Position numbers and translations under genes: made by a program. A DNA stretch of 64,000 nucleotides from Planctomycetaceae bacterium. GTDB lineage: Bacteria > Planctomycetota > Planctomycetia > Planctomycetales > Planctomycetaceae. Shown here piece after piece: positions 1 through 11,800 of this stretch (the stretch's first letter is position 1; each line of letters opens with the position of its first letter). Where the stretch lies: positions 248,001 through 312,000 of the forward strand of contig JAWKTX010000008.1 in NCBI GenBank assembly GCA_041398825.1, in the 5' to 3' direction. The notes below the pieces were generated by a model that was given only the letters and a program-made list of their open reading frames with translations, was not told the origin of the DNA and made no database searches.

Positions 1-2
1 AA

Positions 3-629
3 ACAAGCTGTGTCGTTGGGACACTGAGGCTTGGTGTCCGAAGTGGTCTGACTAAATTGAAGTACTATTCGGATGGAGGCCCGGCACCAGTAGATTTGGT
101 TGATGTTTTGTCGCATGCATCATCATTGCGTTCCTGTGACTTGTCCGGACAGTCAGTTCCAAAGACTGTCTTGACAGCAGTCCAGCGTTTGCAGGATCTG
201 AGATGGTTAACTCTTAAAGGAAGTATTGTTCCAGCTTCCTGGCTGAGCCGCATGGCTTGTCGAGATTCGCTGGAGGTGCTTCGCATTGATGGCGTCGACG
301 CTGATGAGGCTCTTTGTGAGACGTTACGCTCGATGGTGGAGCTGCGTGTTCTGGATATCAACATTGACGGGTTAGCCGACGGAGATTTCGGCGAATTGTT
401 CAATTCAGAAAATTCGATCGAAATGCTGATACTGCGTTCTCCGCTAGTAAGTGATGATTCTACAAAGGAGCTGACGAAGAATGATTTACTGCAGCTAAGA
501 GACAACAAGAAGTTGAAAGTTCTCTCGATCCCTGAGACAGCAATTGATGCAGATGTATTGAACGAGATTCGACTTCTGCGACCTGACTTATGGATTCAAG
601 TGGCGCGCGTTCGCGATGTTGAGATTTAG
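3..629 (+). CDS. Leucine-rich-repeat protein, C-terminal part (5' end outside window)
   Basis: The frame is open from the left edge, with no stop upstream of the TTG at 57, so the gene very probably begins outside the window. The visible protein is built of degenerate leucine-rich repeats with spaced segments such as LRSCDLSG, LRWLTLKG, LEVLRIDG, LRVLDINI and LKVLSIPE. No signal peptide, membrane span or catalytic motif is visible in this part. LRR proteins are abundant in planctomycetes and usually mediate protein binding; the partner here is unknown. The stop TAG at 627-629 is followed in the same frame by RHS-like coding sequence, so this gene may itself be part of a rearranged locus. LRR assignment is fairly safe; the role is not known. 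Confidence 0.6.
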   Translation, partial: TSCVVGTLRLGVRSGLTKLKYYSDGGPAPVDLVDVLSHASSLRSCDLSGQSVPKTVLTAVQRLQDLRWLTLKGSIVPASWLSRMACRDSLEVLRIDGVDADEALCETLRSMVELRVLDINIDGLADGDFGELFNSENSIEMLILRSPLVSDDSTKELTKNDLLQLRDNKKLKVLSIPETAIDADVLNEIRLLRPDLWIQVARVRDVEI

Positions 630-971
630 AACCGCCTGCACGCAGCACCTCACCTGGCTTGCACTGCATTTCTGAATTCGATTCAGTTGATTGGTGAATA
701 CCGCACAGGAACGAACTGGTACCGACAGACTTACACCTACGACCCAGCTGGCAACAGGACACTGAAGAATATCGACACGGTTCAAACAACATATGCGTAC
801 GGCGTTGCGAACCAGCTCGTGTATGGGGAGGCTTCGACGGACAGAACAACGTATGTTTACGATCAGGACGGCAATCAACAGGTCGAAGTCCCTGCCGCTG
901 GCAATAGAACGACGACAACCTGGAATTGCGAGAAGGACGGGAGCTCCGGGGGAAACTCATTCGCCCGGTGA
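630..971 (+). pseudogene. RHS/YD-repeat protein fragment
   Basis: The translated frame holds three to four YD (RHS) repeat units: YTYDPAGNRT, TTYAYGVANQL, TTYVYDQDGNQ and TTTTWNCEKDG. Complete RHS proteins are thousands of residues long, with a beta-cocoon core and a variable C-terminal toxin or effector. Only about 90 residues with recognisable repeats remain, ending at a TGA at 969-971. There is no credible start codon with a ribosome binding site. The frame continues directly from the stop of the upstream LRR gene, which fits a deletion junction. I read it as a decayed remnant with no function of its own. Confidence 0.65.
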
Positions 972-1016
972 ATGCCGATTCCGAATGCCATCAGAACAAG
1001 TCATCTGAGGGCGATG

Positions 1017-4000
1017 TCATGGGCGGCTGTTCTGGGGCCGGTCGGTGAGGGACCAGTCCAGATCCATGTCTGCGAGTTGTTGTCGCACATACTGCAGATT
1101 CCACACGTACATCGATTCCGTCTTCCCGCCGGTCCCGCAGGCGAGGTAGTTCTGATCGGGGCTGAACGCGAGGGCGAAGGTGGCTTCGGGGCCGGCTGCG
1201 GAAAACGATTCGCCGTATGGATTCTGGAGCCACGCAAGAGTCCTGAACGGGCTGGTTTGCACCAGTCGCACCCCTTCTCCGTCCTGAAGCGCAAGCATCG
1301 ATTCATCCTGAGTGAAGGCTCCGCGTCCGAACCCGGAGTTAGACAGTGGTATTTCACAATTGAGTTGCCAGTTGCTGGTATCAAAGATCATGGCTTTTCG
1401 GCGCGTCGACAGCAACAGCCACCTTCCGTTCGGGCTGAACAGGGCGTCGGCGCTCACAGCTCCCGGCAATTGGTATTCGAAGACGACCGTATGGTCTGAA
1501 TTCTGAAGGACGCGGACGGTGTCCAGATGTTTTCCAGCGAGCGCGTACAGTGAGCCATCATCGGAGGTTTCGATAATCCATTCATCCGGATGGGAAGGAA
1601 CTTCTGCTCCCAGTTGCATGTCCGCGTCGGTCAGTGTTAATTGCTGAACTCCCCGATTCGAAGTGTGAATCAGGCCACTTCTGCTGTCCCGCGTCAGATC
1701 AAATGTTACTGTGGTTGACGATGATACCGACTGACGTGACGCAGACGCATCCATGCTGTTTCCGTCCGCAAAGTGTCGGCAGTTCCACCGAGCAAAATGT
1801 GAGTGCCCGGAACAGTACAGAAAGCGATCGTCCTGAGCGAATTGACACTGCACGGTTTTGCTTTCGAAAGGCAGGACGTACCGGACTTCACCCGAAGGCC
1901 AGTCGCGGATCACGACCTGATCTGCCGCCGTATGCGCGAGCAATGTTGATGATTGGTTAAACGCAGCGTCATAGATTCCAAAGTCACCGCTCTTCCATCC
2001 CAGAACTCGACACGCGATCGAATCTGCGACGCGCCAACGCCCTACTGACACACCCGTATCCTGCAATGCGATTCGCAGCCCGTCCGAACTGAATCGTGAG
2101 GCATACCGTTCAACACGGATGACCTGCTGACCCGACCACGGATTCCAGAATCGGCTGGTATCATCCCATGCGTTTGACATCAGCAGTTGATCGTCCGGAC
2201 TGAACTCAACACGCAGAGCCTTGCTGGTGTGTCCGGAACATGTTGTGACGGGGCCAGCACGTTGCTCAAGATTCCAGACATAGACCTGATGGTCGTAGCA
2301 GGCTGTCGCAAGATACCGGCCACTATGACTGAAAGCTGCGTCTGCGACATACTGCGTGTGTTCCAGAATCTCCATGGGATCAGTCGTCTGAAGGTCGAAA
2401 ACACCGACCTTGTTGTTAAGGCCGATGACGACACGACTGTCGGCGGCTGAAAACCGGATGAAGGCGGGTGAGACATCGACTGGCCGGATTCCGACAACCC
2501 TTCTCATCTCCAGATTGAAAATCAGGATCTGATTTCTGCCCGGAAAAGCGGCCAGCTTACTGTCACCACTGAAAGCGATCGATCGCGAATACCATTCCGC
2601 ATCGACAGAAACCGCTGGCAGAATCACTGAGCCATCACGCGTATCCCAGATTTCTATTGCACAGCCCTGGTACGAGTGCCGTCCCAGAATCGCGACATAC
2701 CGATCATCCGGGCTAAAACAGGTGAACGGCGGATACGTGTGGGACCATCCGTTCGAGAAATGCGCAACGGTCTCTCCGTCTGCCACTGTCCGGATCTCAA
2801 TCCCCGTTGAACTGGAGATCCTGGCATAATGCTCGATCCGCGAATCAAATCCCCATCGGTTGAAGGGGCAGTAGGTGCCTTCATCTTTTCGATCAACCTC
2901 CAGAGCGATGTCGGCAAGGCCCATGCACGCGATGGCCTCGTTCCGGAGTTTCATGACGTCATCATCGTCAACAGCAATCTGATCTCGCAGCGCCGAGGCA
3001 TTGGAGATCGCTTCCAGTCCGTCAAAGCGACGGCCTGGTCGATGACTTTCCCGACCGGAGCCGGCACGTGCCGCGTAGGCATCAAATAGATTCAGGGTTG
3101 CCATTCTGTTGGCAGATCGCTCGCGTGCTTCGGCATCAATGGCTCTCCCGAGCGATTCCGTTAGTTTCGACTGGCGATGGCTGAGTTCGATGACGGAGTA
3201 GGTCGAAACAATGGCAATCATCAGAAGCAGTGAAAACGCCAGACAGCTGAGTGCCGCAACAGTTGGGTTTCGACGGCACCAGAGCTGTATGCGTTTCAGG
3301 GACGACGAACGGCGGGCTACGATTGGCTTCGCATCAAGAAAACGTCGCAAATCCAGGGCCATATCCCGAGCGGACTGATATCGCAGACCGGGGTCGGCCT
3401 GGGTCGCTTTCACGACGATGGTTTCGAGATCCTGTGGAATATCCGCGGCAATCGTTCGCGGTGCAGGACACGAAGTCGTAGTGATCGCATGAATGAGCGT
3501 GGCTCGATCTGCGTTGGCAAAAGCAGGCTCGAGGGTGAGAAACTCATACAGTGTCAGGCCAAGGCTGTAGACGTCACTTCGCCGGTCGTTGCTACCGCGA
3601 AATCTCTCGGGCGCCAGATATCGCAGCGTACCGACGATGTCGCCGGACTGCGTCAGTGCATCAAAGTCTTCGTCGAATCGATTGTCGTGCGAATCGGTGG
3701 TATCGCCGGCCTTCGCGAGTCCGAAGTCCGTAATCCAGATACCACCTTCGATATCCAGCATCAGGTTCGCCGGTTTAATGTCCCGATGCAGTACTCCCTG
3801 CATGTGGGCAAAATCAAGGGCATCGGCCACGCTGGCCATGAGTTCGGCAATGCGTCTGTAGAGGAGCACATTTGAGATGCGTCCGGAGCCGGACGGCAGC
3901 ACAGAAACTGACGAGGCAGCGGATCCGCCGGACTGGGGGGCTGGTGAGCGTGAAGTTGAGGAAACATTCTGGCCATCGTTAATGTCTCGTCCCATGACCA

Positions 4001-4670
4001 GCGAATTCGCGATGACATGACTTTCTCTCGTCGCTGCATCCGTGGCAGAACGACCGTCAGGGGCTGCTGCGGTCCGGCCGGTCGCCGGTGTTGACTGAGA
4101 GGGCGACCTCGCCTGGATGTGCGAATGATCTTTTGCCCTCTGGATGTGCCGCAATTCCTGAAGCACTGAGTTCAGACTTTGGCCGTGGATAAACTGCATG
4201 GCCAGAAAGTGGATGCTGTCTGCGTAACCAACGCCGTAGACGGGAACGATGTTTGTGTGGTGCAGGGAAGCTGCGATGCGTGCTTCGCGCTGGAATCGTC
4301 TGGCCTGAGTGTCGCCTGGAGTCACCTGCCACGGAAGCAGCTTGATCGCGACATGCCTGCCCAGAGATTCCTGAATTGCCTCGTAGACAACTCCCATGCC
4401 TCCGCGACCGATTTCGCGAATAATACGATAGTCGCCCAGTCGATTGAGTTTCTTTCCGTTTGAAGTCATCACCCCCGCATGACGATGCGGCGGTTCGGAC
4501 ACCTCAGCCTGTTCCATCATGGCAATGGCCGGAAACAGTTCACGGATCTCGTTCTCCAGCTCGGGGTGACGCTGGACGAACTCAGAAAGCGATGGATATT
4601 CACCCTTCCGCTTTCGGCTCAGGAATTCGTCCATCATCGGGCCGAGTTTGTCGTCATTATCCGAGGACAT
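1017..4670 (-). CDS. Ser/Thr protein kinase with C-terminal WD40 repeats
   Basis: The 1217-residue protein has a short acidic N-terminal region (about 1-75), then a Hanks-type kinase domain (about 80-450), one membrane span (about 475-497) and a long C-terminal WD40 region of about 700 residues. Kinase motifs are visible: glycine loop GRGGMGVVY near 88-96, VAIK lysine near 110, catalytic HRDIKPAN near 296 and DFGLAK near 315. WD-type motifs include VYVWNLEQ, SRFWNPWSG and MYVWNLQ. An insert of about 100 low-complexity Ser/Ala/Gly-rich residues separates the N-lobe hinge from helix E, which is unusual. An ECF sigma factor gene lies 340 bp upstream on the same strand, a pairing common in planctomycetes. 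The probable role is phosphorylation-based signalling at the cytoplasmic membrane; substrates are unknown. Confidence 0.93.
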   Translation of the reverse strand: MSSDNDDKLGPMMDEFLSRKRKGEYPSLSEFVQRHPELENEIRELFPAIAMMEQAEVSEPPHRHAGVMTSNGKKLNRLGDYRIIREIGRGGMGVVYEAIQESLGRHVAIKLLPWQVTPGDTQARRFQREARIAASLHHTNIVPVYGVGYADSIHFLAMQFIHGQSLNSVLQELRHIQRAKDHSHIQARSPSQSTPATGRTAAAPDGRSATDAATRESHVIANSLVMGRDINDGQNVSSTSRSPAPQSGGSAASSVSVLPSGSGRISNVLLYRRIAELMASVADALDFAHMQGVLHRDIKPANLMLDIEGGIWITDFGLAKAGDTTDSHDNRFDEDFDALTQSGDIVGTLRYLAPERFRGSNDRRSDVYSLGLTLYEFLTLEPAFANADRATLIHAITTTSCPAPRTIAADIPQDLETIVVKATQADPGLRYQSARDMALDLRRFLDAKPIVARRSSSLKRIQLWCRRNPTVAALSCLAFSLLLMIAIVSTYSVIELSHRQSKLTESLGRAIDAEARERSANRMATLNLFDAYAARAGSGRESHRPGRRFDGLEAISNASALRDQIAVDDDDVMKLRNEAIACMGLADIALEVDRKDEGTYCPFNRWGFDSRIEHYARISSSTGIEIRTVADGETVAHFSNGWSHTYPPFTCFSPDDRYVAILGRHSYQGCAIEIWDTRDGSVILPAVSVDAEWYSRSIAFSGDSKLAAFPGRNQILIFNLEMRRVVGIRPVDVSPAFIRFSAADSRVVIGLNNKVGVFDLQTTDPMEILEHTQYVADAAFSHSGRYLATACYDHQVYVWNLEQRAGPVTTCSGHTSKALRVEFSPDDQLLMSNAWDDTSRFWNPWSGQQVIRVERYASRFSSDGLRIALQDTGVSVGRWRVADSIACRVLGWKSGDFGIYDAAFNQSSTLLAHTAADQVVIRDWPSGEVRYVLPFESKTVQCQFAQDDRFLYCSGHSHFARWNCRHFADGNSMDASASRQSVSSSTTVTFDLTRDSRSGLIHTSNRGVQQLTLTDADMQLGAEVPSHPDEWIIETSDDGSLYALAGKHLDTVRVLQNSDHTVVFEYQLPGAVSADALFSPNGRWLLLSTRRKAMIFDTSNWQLNCEIPLSNSGFGRGAFTQDESMLALQDGEGVRLVQTSPFRTLAWLQNPYGESFSAAGPEATFALAFSPDQNYLACGTGGKTESMYVWNLQYVRQQLADMDLDWSLTDRPQNSRP

Positions 4671-5010
4671 CGTGCACCACTCTTCGATCTGCGTCTACGC
4701 TCTATTCTCTGTGATCCATGAAGAAGTTCAGAAACGCTTTCTGCCCATCCGAACCATTGCCTCTCCCAAATGCTGAGGCCCGAACCGACAAGGGTCATAC
4801 TGCGAATACACTCCGTCTTTGTACAGTATGATGCCGATGCCAAATGCAGAAATTTGACCTGGACGAATACCGTCGTAGATAATGCCGTCGCAGGGTAATG
4901 CCGTCGCAGGGTAACACTTTCGCAGAAGGGCGTTTGTATCCTGAGGCGAACTAAATTCAGATCATTCGAAACAGGGGACCTCTCATTCCGTCAGGAGAAC
5001 GGGCATTCCG
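4671..5010. other. Intergenic region between sigma factor and kinase, with short direct repeats
   Basis: No gene is credible here. It holds a 16-bp unit in exact tandem (AATGCCGTCGCAGGGT at 4881-4896 and 4897-4912), preceded by a degenerate third copy at 4866-4880. It also holds a 13-bp direct repeat (CATTCCGTCAGGA at 4984-4996 and 5004-5016), the second copy of which overlaps the 3' end of the sigma factor gene. A promoter for the kinase gene may lie in this stretch, but no clear -35/-10 pair can be assigned. Confidence 0.6.
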
Positions 5011-5628
5011 TCAGGAACGCAGTCCCTGCTCCGGGCTGAGCAGGTCTTTCAGTCTTCGAATCGCCCGCACATATCGCTTGTAAGCCGCCTGAGATTCGAC
5101 ACCCAGTACCTGAGCGGCTTCGTTGTTGTCCAGTTGTTCAAAATGCCGAAGAGCGAGAATCTCTCGATCGTTTTCTTCCATCGAATTCAGAGCGTCCTGA
5201 ATCTGTTGCCGCAGCTCAGCACGATTGGCCGCGTTGCTGGGCGAAGAAAACGGCCCGACCAGTTTGGCGGCAAGCGCGGCTGACGACGCTTCCAGGCGGC
5301 CGCTGGTATCAATCGAGACTTCTCGCCCGGCATCGCGGGCCTGCGTTCCAAGATGAAAGCGATGCAATTGCGCCAGTTTCTGGGTGGTCAGAAATCTCAA
5401 CCAGACAAACGGGCTGACCTCGGGATTTGCCTGATATTCAGTAAATCGCTGTGTCGCATCGATGTACGCATCCTGAATGACATCCGACGCATCGACGCGT
5501 CCATTCAGTCTCCGGTCCAGGCGCAGGCAGATCATTCTGCGCAGACGATCGCGATGATTCGCCAGCAATTCACCCAAATCGACTTCGGCCAGCCCCGGCT
5601 GTACGTTCTCAGGTCTGTCGTGCGTCAT
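5011..5628 (-). CDS. ECF-subfamily RNA polymerase sigma factor
   Basis: The 205-residue protein has the sigma-70 region 2 core (RRMICLRLD, then DASDVIQDAYIDA) and a C-terminal region 4 helix-turn-helix (REILALRHFEQLDNNEAAQVLGV, followed by AYKRYVRAIRRLK). This is the two-domain ECF architecture and length. The ATG at 5626-5628 is chosen because a near-perfect Shine-Dalgarno (AAGGAGGAGG at 5631-5640) precedes it; a longer frame reaching 5727 has none. No anti-sigma factor is adjacent. A WD40 Ser/Thr kinase lies downstream on the same strand and may control it, as proposed for planctomycete ECF-kinase pairs (inference). It is divergent from a giant surface-protein gene, which could be one of its targets (inference). 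Confidence 0.93.
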   Translation of the reverse strand: MTHDRPENVQPGLAEVDLGELLANHRDRLRRMICLRLDRRLNGRVDASDVIQDAYIDATQRFTEYQANPEVSPFVWLRFLTTQKLAQLHRFHLGTQARDAGREVSIDTSGRLEASSAALAAKLVGPFSSPSNAANRAELRQQIQDALNSMEENDREILALRHFEQLDNNEAAQVLGVESQAAYKRYVRAIRRLKDLLSPEQGLRS

Positions 5629-5630
5629 TT

Positions 5631-5640
5631 CCTCCTCCTT
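5631..5640 (-). promoter_or_regulatory. Strong Shine-Dalgarno of the ECF sigma gene
   Basis: On the minus strand AAGGAGGAGG sits 2 nt upstream of the ATG at 5628. It is unusually long and decides the start in favour of 5628. The tight spacing suggests the 5' part of the purine run does the pairing. Confidence 0.75.
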
Positions 5641-5814
5641 CCTGAACGAGTACTGCGGAATCGTCAGGATCTTGTACAGCCAAAACAGACTCAGCCGAAA
5701 CAGACTGGTTTTCTCTGTACGACTCACACGTCAAACCGCAGTACCACATTCAGGATCCATGGTTCATGGTGTCGAACCTCCGGGGCGATCGCGAGCGGTT
5801 TGGGAGAAAAAAAC

Positions 5815-8800
5815 ATGAATAAACGCACTGTACTGACGATGTTACAACGATTCCTGAGCACCAAACAACATGGACGTCGGATTCGTCGGAACAGTCGTCG
5901 CAGCGTCTGGTCGCATCGTTCTTCCGGAGCACAGCTGGTTGAACATCTGGAAGACCGAACGCTTCTGGCTGTTGTTTCAGCATTCGACAGTGTGACGGGA
6001 CTGCTCAGTGTGAATGCTGACGCAGCGGACAACATCAACATCACGGCTGTTCTGGGCGAGGTGAAGATCAATGGTGCCGATCCGGACACAGGCGTTGCTT
6101 TCGCTGAGGGGGTCGTGACGATCAATGTCACGGCAACCGGCAATTTTCCGAACGTGATTGATCTGCGGAACATTGATCCGGCGGTGTTCGGCGGTGTTAC
6201 AGGAGTAACGATTAAAGGCGGAGCTGGCGATGACGAGATTATCGCACCCCGAATCAGTTCGCTGGTCCAGGGAGAAGACGGCAACGACGTACTGCTTTCC
6301 GGAGACGGCGACGACGTAATCGAAGGTGGGGCAGGGAATGACCTGATCTACGTTCTTGATGGAAACGATACATATCGCGGCGGCGATGGCGACGACGTCT
6401 ACGAATTCGTGGGCAACCTGCCCGGTGGCCTCGGCAGCAACACGTTCGATGAAACCGCGACCGGCATCGACACGTTTGAGTTCAGTCAGTTCACAACGGG
6501 CGTCACTTTCGATGCCGGTACAACGGCCACTCAGTCCGTCGCTGCAGGGACAACCATAACGCTGCAGAACGGTTCGACAATCGAGGTGATCACAGGCGGC
6601 CAGGCTGACGACAATCTGACGGCAGCGCCTGGGCTTGACACACGGCTCAGCGGTGGCGATGGCAACGACACGCTGGTCGGTTCATCCGGAAATGACACAC
6701 TCAGCGGGGGCTTTGGCGACGACGATCTCGACGGCGGACCTGGCAATGATGTGTTCGAAGCGATCCTCGGTCAGGATATCGTGACCGGCGGCGCGGGCTC
6801 GGACACGATTGATTTCTCAACGCGATCCACGGGAGTAACGTTTGACCTCGACCTTTCGGGGATTCTGCAGTCACTCGGCGGTCCGGAAGGCGTAACTCTG
6901 AACGACGCTATCGAAAACGTCATCGGCTCAATGCAGGCCGACACCTTCCAGGCCGACTTCCTGCCCGGCGGTGTGACGCGACTGATTCAGGGCAGCGATC
7001 CGACAATGTCGCCAGGTGATGAACTAATTGTCGACTTTCAAAATGCCGCGGGCGGCTACACGATGCGAGGTGTTGGCAGGGGCGACTACCGGTTGCTCGG
7101 TGGTGGCTTCGGTCAAATCGACTTTGAAAGCATTGAGAGTCCGGGACACCAGAACATCGCATCGCTGAATTTCACACTGCAGCCAGACGTACCGGCAGGC
7201 CCTTACAGAATTTCCCGAGAAGGTGACAGCATCTTCTTCACAGACGATGAGGGCTCAATCTATGGCAGCGACGGCAGCGATTTCATCCACTTTATCGAAG
7301 TGATTGGTTCAGATGCTGCAGACGATGAACTCATTGTCGATCTCACCGGCGGCCCCATTGCGCCACCTGCAGGCATCCACTTCTCCGGCGGTGTTGGCGG
7401 TAACGATTTGCTGACCATGCTGGGTAACGGAACCGGGGATTATACCTACGCTCCCAGTGCCACGACGTTTGGTGATGGTGAAATCAGCGAAACTGGCGGC
7501 CTGCAATTGACTTTCGACGGGCTGGAACCAGTAAACCTGATGGGGTTTGGCAGTATCACCGTTGCGCCTCCGAACGCGGATGATCAACTAACGCTGGAGG
7601 GTGCTGTATTCGGCGGTGACGGATACCTGGTGGTTCGTGGCACATCGGGTGGTGTCGCGATGGAGGAGCTGCGAGTCGCCAATGGCACCCTGCTGAAGAT
7701 CGACACCACGGCGAACAGTGCCGATGGCAATGATGTCATTGACGTCAATGGCAGTACCACGCTTCACGGTGTCACCAATGTCGAGATCGTAACTGGTTCA
7801 GGCCTGGATCAGGTTCGCGTTAACGGCACAGAGACACTGATCGGCTCAATGACAATCAGCAGCCGGGGTGAAGTCGTTGGCAACGGCAATGGGTTCCTGG
7901 ATTCGATGGTGAACGTACGCGGTGCGACGGTTGATCCGAAGGGAGGTGGCGTGGGCATACTCCGCACTGGACCAATCAGCTTTGATGCAGGTTCGACTTT
8001 CAAAGCTGAAGTCCGCGGCAAGTTACCCGGCAGCGATCATGATCAACTGGTCGTACATGGAGCCGCAGATCTCGGCGGTGCCGCACTGGACGTTTCCGGA
8101 GCAATTGTCGGCACCTCTCCAGGAGACGTGATCGTCCTGATCAATCTTGCGAATTCCGGCAGTTCTGTCAGCGGTACATTTGCTGGCCTGCCGGAAGGCA
8201 CACAGGTCCTGCTCAATGGTCAGAATTTCTCAATCAGCTATGTCGGCGGAGACGGAAACGATGTGACTCTAACCGCGACAGCTGTCCCACCAATGGAGGT
8301 CTACGTCGACGACGACCTGTTCGGCACGGCCAATGGAACGCCGATTGCCGATGCCAATCCGGACGCTCCAGGAGCACAACCCGGGACGTTTGGCGTTGAT
8401 GTGTTTTCAAGGATCGTCGATGGAATTGCGGCCATTTCGGCTGGAGGAACCGTTCATGTGGTCGGGGGGCTGTACGATGAGGACATTCGGATCTCTAAAC
8501 CGTTGACGATCGATGGCACGAGTTCAGATCGACTCGACACACGTCTTGGTGGAGCTGGAGTTTTCATCGAGTCGGGAGGTGACGACGTCACACTTGGCGA
8601 CTTGTGGATCACCTCGGAACTGAGTGTTAGCGGCGTCGCGGCACCACTGCTGCGGAATGTGATTTCCAGTGGCTACACCGGCTTGATGGGACGCAACCTA
8701 ACAGGCGTTCTACGAGTAGAGAGTTCTCTGTTTCAGGCGAACCAATTCACCTCATTTGACGTGGATTCGCCGGGATTGCACGTCGTGATTGAGGATTCGA

Positions 8801-11800
8801 CCTTTCAAGCAAATACGCTGGGGCCGATTCAAATCCAAAACGTTGATTCGCTAACACTGCGCAATGCAATGTTTCGCGAGAATACTGCCGGTATCTTGCT
8901 TCGATCGATCGGAACGTTGACCTACGACACGGAGCGCAGTGAGGTCAGTGACGATATCGAGTTTAGCAATAACACGCTAATGCACCGCAGAAACGGAGTA
9001 GAGCGAGACCCGCTTGAGCTACTAAGTATTCAAAACCTGGTCATCAATACTTTTGGCGGTGAGGACCACGTTACAGGGCGACCGCATTCCGCAATGATCG
9101 CCACCATCGATACTGGAAACAACCTGACCGGGGACAGTATCACGATCGAAGGCTCCGAAATAAGCGATAGTTTTACAACAACCATCAATGGTACCGACAC
9201 GGAACTCCATAACGGCACGCAAGCGCCGGTGATCATGCGTGGCATGGAGAGTCTGGTACTCAGAGGAAATGCGGGCGCGGATCGCTTCGATGTTACTCCG
9301 ACTCGAGACTATGCCATTCTGGTTGATGGCGGTGATCCAATTGGTCAAAACGGAGAACCATCCAGCTTCGATGTTCTGAATATCGTCGTGCAAGCCCAGC
9401 AGTTCAGCTACTTGAATGGACCGGAAGTTGATTCTGGCAGCATCGTTATCGATGACTACCTGCCGATTAGCTTTGATCAAGTCGAGTTGGCAGAGCTGCA
9501 AGCGCTGCCCGCGCCAGATGGACTGCCTACGTTCAAGTCGTTTCCGCTGCCATTTGGCAACCCCAAGAGTAATCCAGTAGACGTCGAATCGGGCGGAGAT
9601 GGCGAAGTTAAGGTCTCTCAGGGGAATTTCCAACTCACGTTTTCCGAATTGGAACCTGAAGAGCAAGTAGTACTCGATCTTACCGAAAGCTCGGACGACG
9701 TTAGCTTCAATTTTGATGGCCAGCCCTATGCGCAGGATTTTGTTATCCGCGGGCGCGGTGAGAATTCGGTCTTTCTGAATGGCGGTACTTTTGAAGAAAC
9801 AACTCTGAATCTTCTGGAAGACGGAAAGGCACAAGTCACCATCAATCCAACGATCACGATGGATGGCATATTTGAGCTCGTCATCAACTCGAACGTGCGA
9901 ACTATCCACCTCAACGGCAGCGGTGCCAACGATGAGTTTGTTATTGACGACGCTCTCACTGGCGTTGCTTCAGTTACTCTTGCACCAGCGCCATCTCTGT
10001 TACCCTTCAAAGTCAATCTGCCCGACGCAGCCGAAGTACTGGCGATCAGAGGAGGGGGCGGTGATGATCTTGTTCGTGTGAATACAATGGCAGGTTCGAC
10101 GGAGCGGGACCTAACTGTCATACCCCGGGAGGATTCGCTGACGCTTGCGTCAGGGAATCGTCAGTTGAGTCTTGAAGCGTTTTCCGGAACTTTGGCGATC
10201 AACAACACGAACCCGTTGAGTTCTCTGAATTTTGATCTGTCAACGATGGCAAACCAGGTACAAGTGAATGCACCGGAAAGCGATTCCAACAGGATCGAAG
10301 TGACGGGGCTCGGTGGTGAGACCAAAATCATTGCCGTACTCATTGGGCGGACATCGTTCCTTGGCGACGGTGATGACATAGTCAATATGGAGTTGGCCAC
10401 CTCGCCCGGTTCCTCAATTCAGGTTGCAGGCATCGATGGCGCCGATTTGGTTTCGCGTGCTGGCAACTGGGGGCGTGCCGGCAACTGGGGGATCGTCACG
10501 TCAGGACTGGATAACCTGACAATCGAAAGCACCGGCGGTAATGGGGAGGTATCCTTCGATGTCACTTCGCTTCATGGTGCCAACAGCTACACCGCCAACC
10601 TGCAGGAATCGGATATCGCCCGGATCGAAGGCGGTGCTGCAATTAGCGACAATATGGTCATCGGTCGCTATGGAAACGCGTGGCATCCGGTCGGCGCAGA
10701 ATTGGTTTCCGGTGGAGCCAACGTGCGCGTCGCAGGTGCAGGCCGTCTGGAAGTGCGCACTGGTGGCGGTGATGACACGTTGACGATCGACGTAGATCAA
10801 TCTCGCGGTTCTGACTTGATTGGAATGCCCCTATTCTTCGATGGTGGCGAAGGCGGATACGACACATTGGAGTTAGTGGGGAATCCAGCAACTGCAGTCG
10901 AAAACGCTAACTACCGCCCCGGACCGGATACTCATAACGGCAGTCTGGAGTTCACCGATGCGGTACAACAACGCCTGATGAACGTTGAATTTGCGGGACT
11001 GGAACCAGTCCGGAACACTGTCTACGGAAGTTACCACAACGTGTACGGTACGCCGCTGGATGAGAATATCACGTACACGACCGTATCCCAATCCGCGGGA
11101 CTGTTGTCAGGCAACCGGAGGTTTGGAAACGTTTCGATTGACGACAAAGAGGCCTATTCATTCCTGGTGGAGAATCTCACGGTCCCTCCGACCCTGCTTC
11201 TGTTTGGCGGAGGCGGACGCGATCGGTTCGATGTAGAACTGCCATTTCAGCCGGGGATCGATACGCTCAGTGGTATCTCAGTCATTGGTGGAGCGACGTC
11301 GTCTGGTGCAGTACGAGAGCAAACAGAGTTAATCCTGCGAGGGTCCAGTCACGACGAGACCTTTGAATTCGAAGCGGACTCCACCAGTCTTCCTTATACA
11401 CGGCTTTACGCATCACAGACTGGGGCATTGCAGCGGGTCAAGATCGAAACCGATGCCATCGAAGATATCCTGATTCCCGCGTCAGGCGGTCAGGACACGC
11501 TTACGATCGCGGGATCTGACCAGGCAGAGAACCTCGAGTTCCGTCCATCTCCGGAAAGTCCAGGTTACGGATCGTTCGTCGCACCATACACTTATGACGT
11601 CTCGTATTCCGAAGCGGATGCCCGATCCCCATCTGGTTTAAACACACTGACTGCATTTTCGATGGGGACACTCAGTGCCGACTTAGACGCCGGTCGCGAT
11701 TCCGTCACAATGTACGGTACAGAGTTCAACGACAATTTTCGCGTGACCGCCACTTCAGCGGAGATTCGATCAGGCAATCCCATTTCACTGAGCAACCATG

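Noticed and set aside
5353..5814. Upstream extension of the giant surface protein
   Set aside because: The frame is open but runs antisense over the sigma factor gene; the ATG at 5815 directly precedes the basic leader and LEPR-XLL motif.
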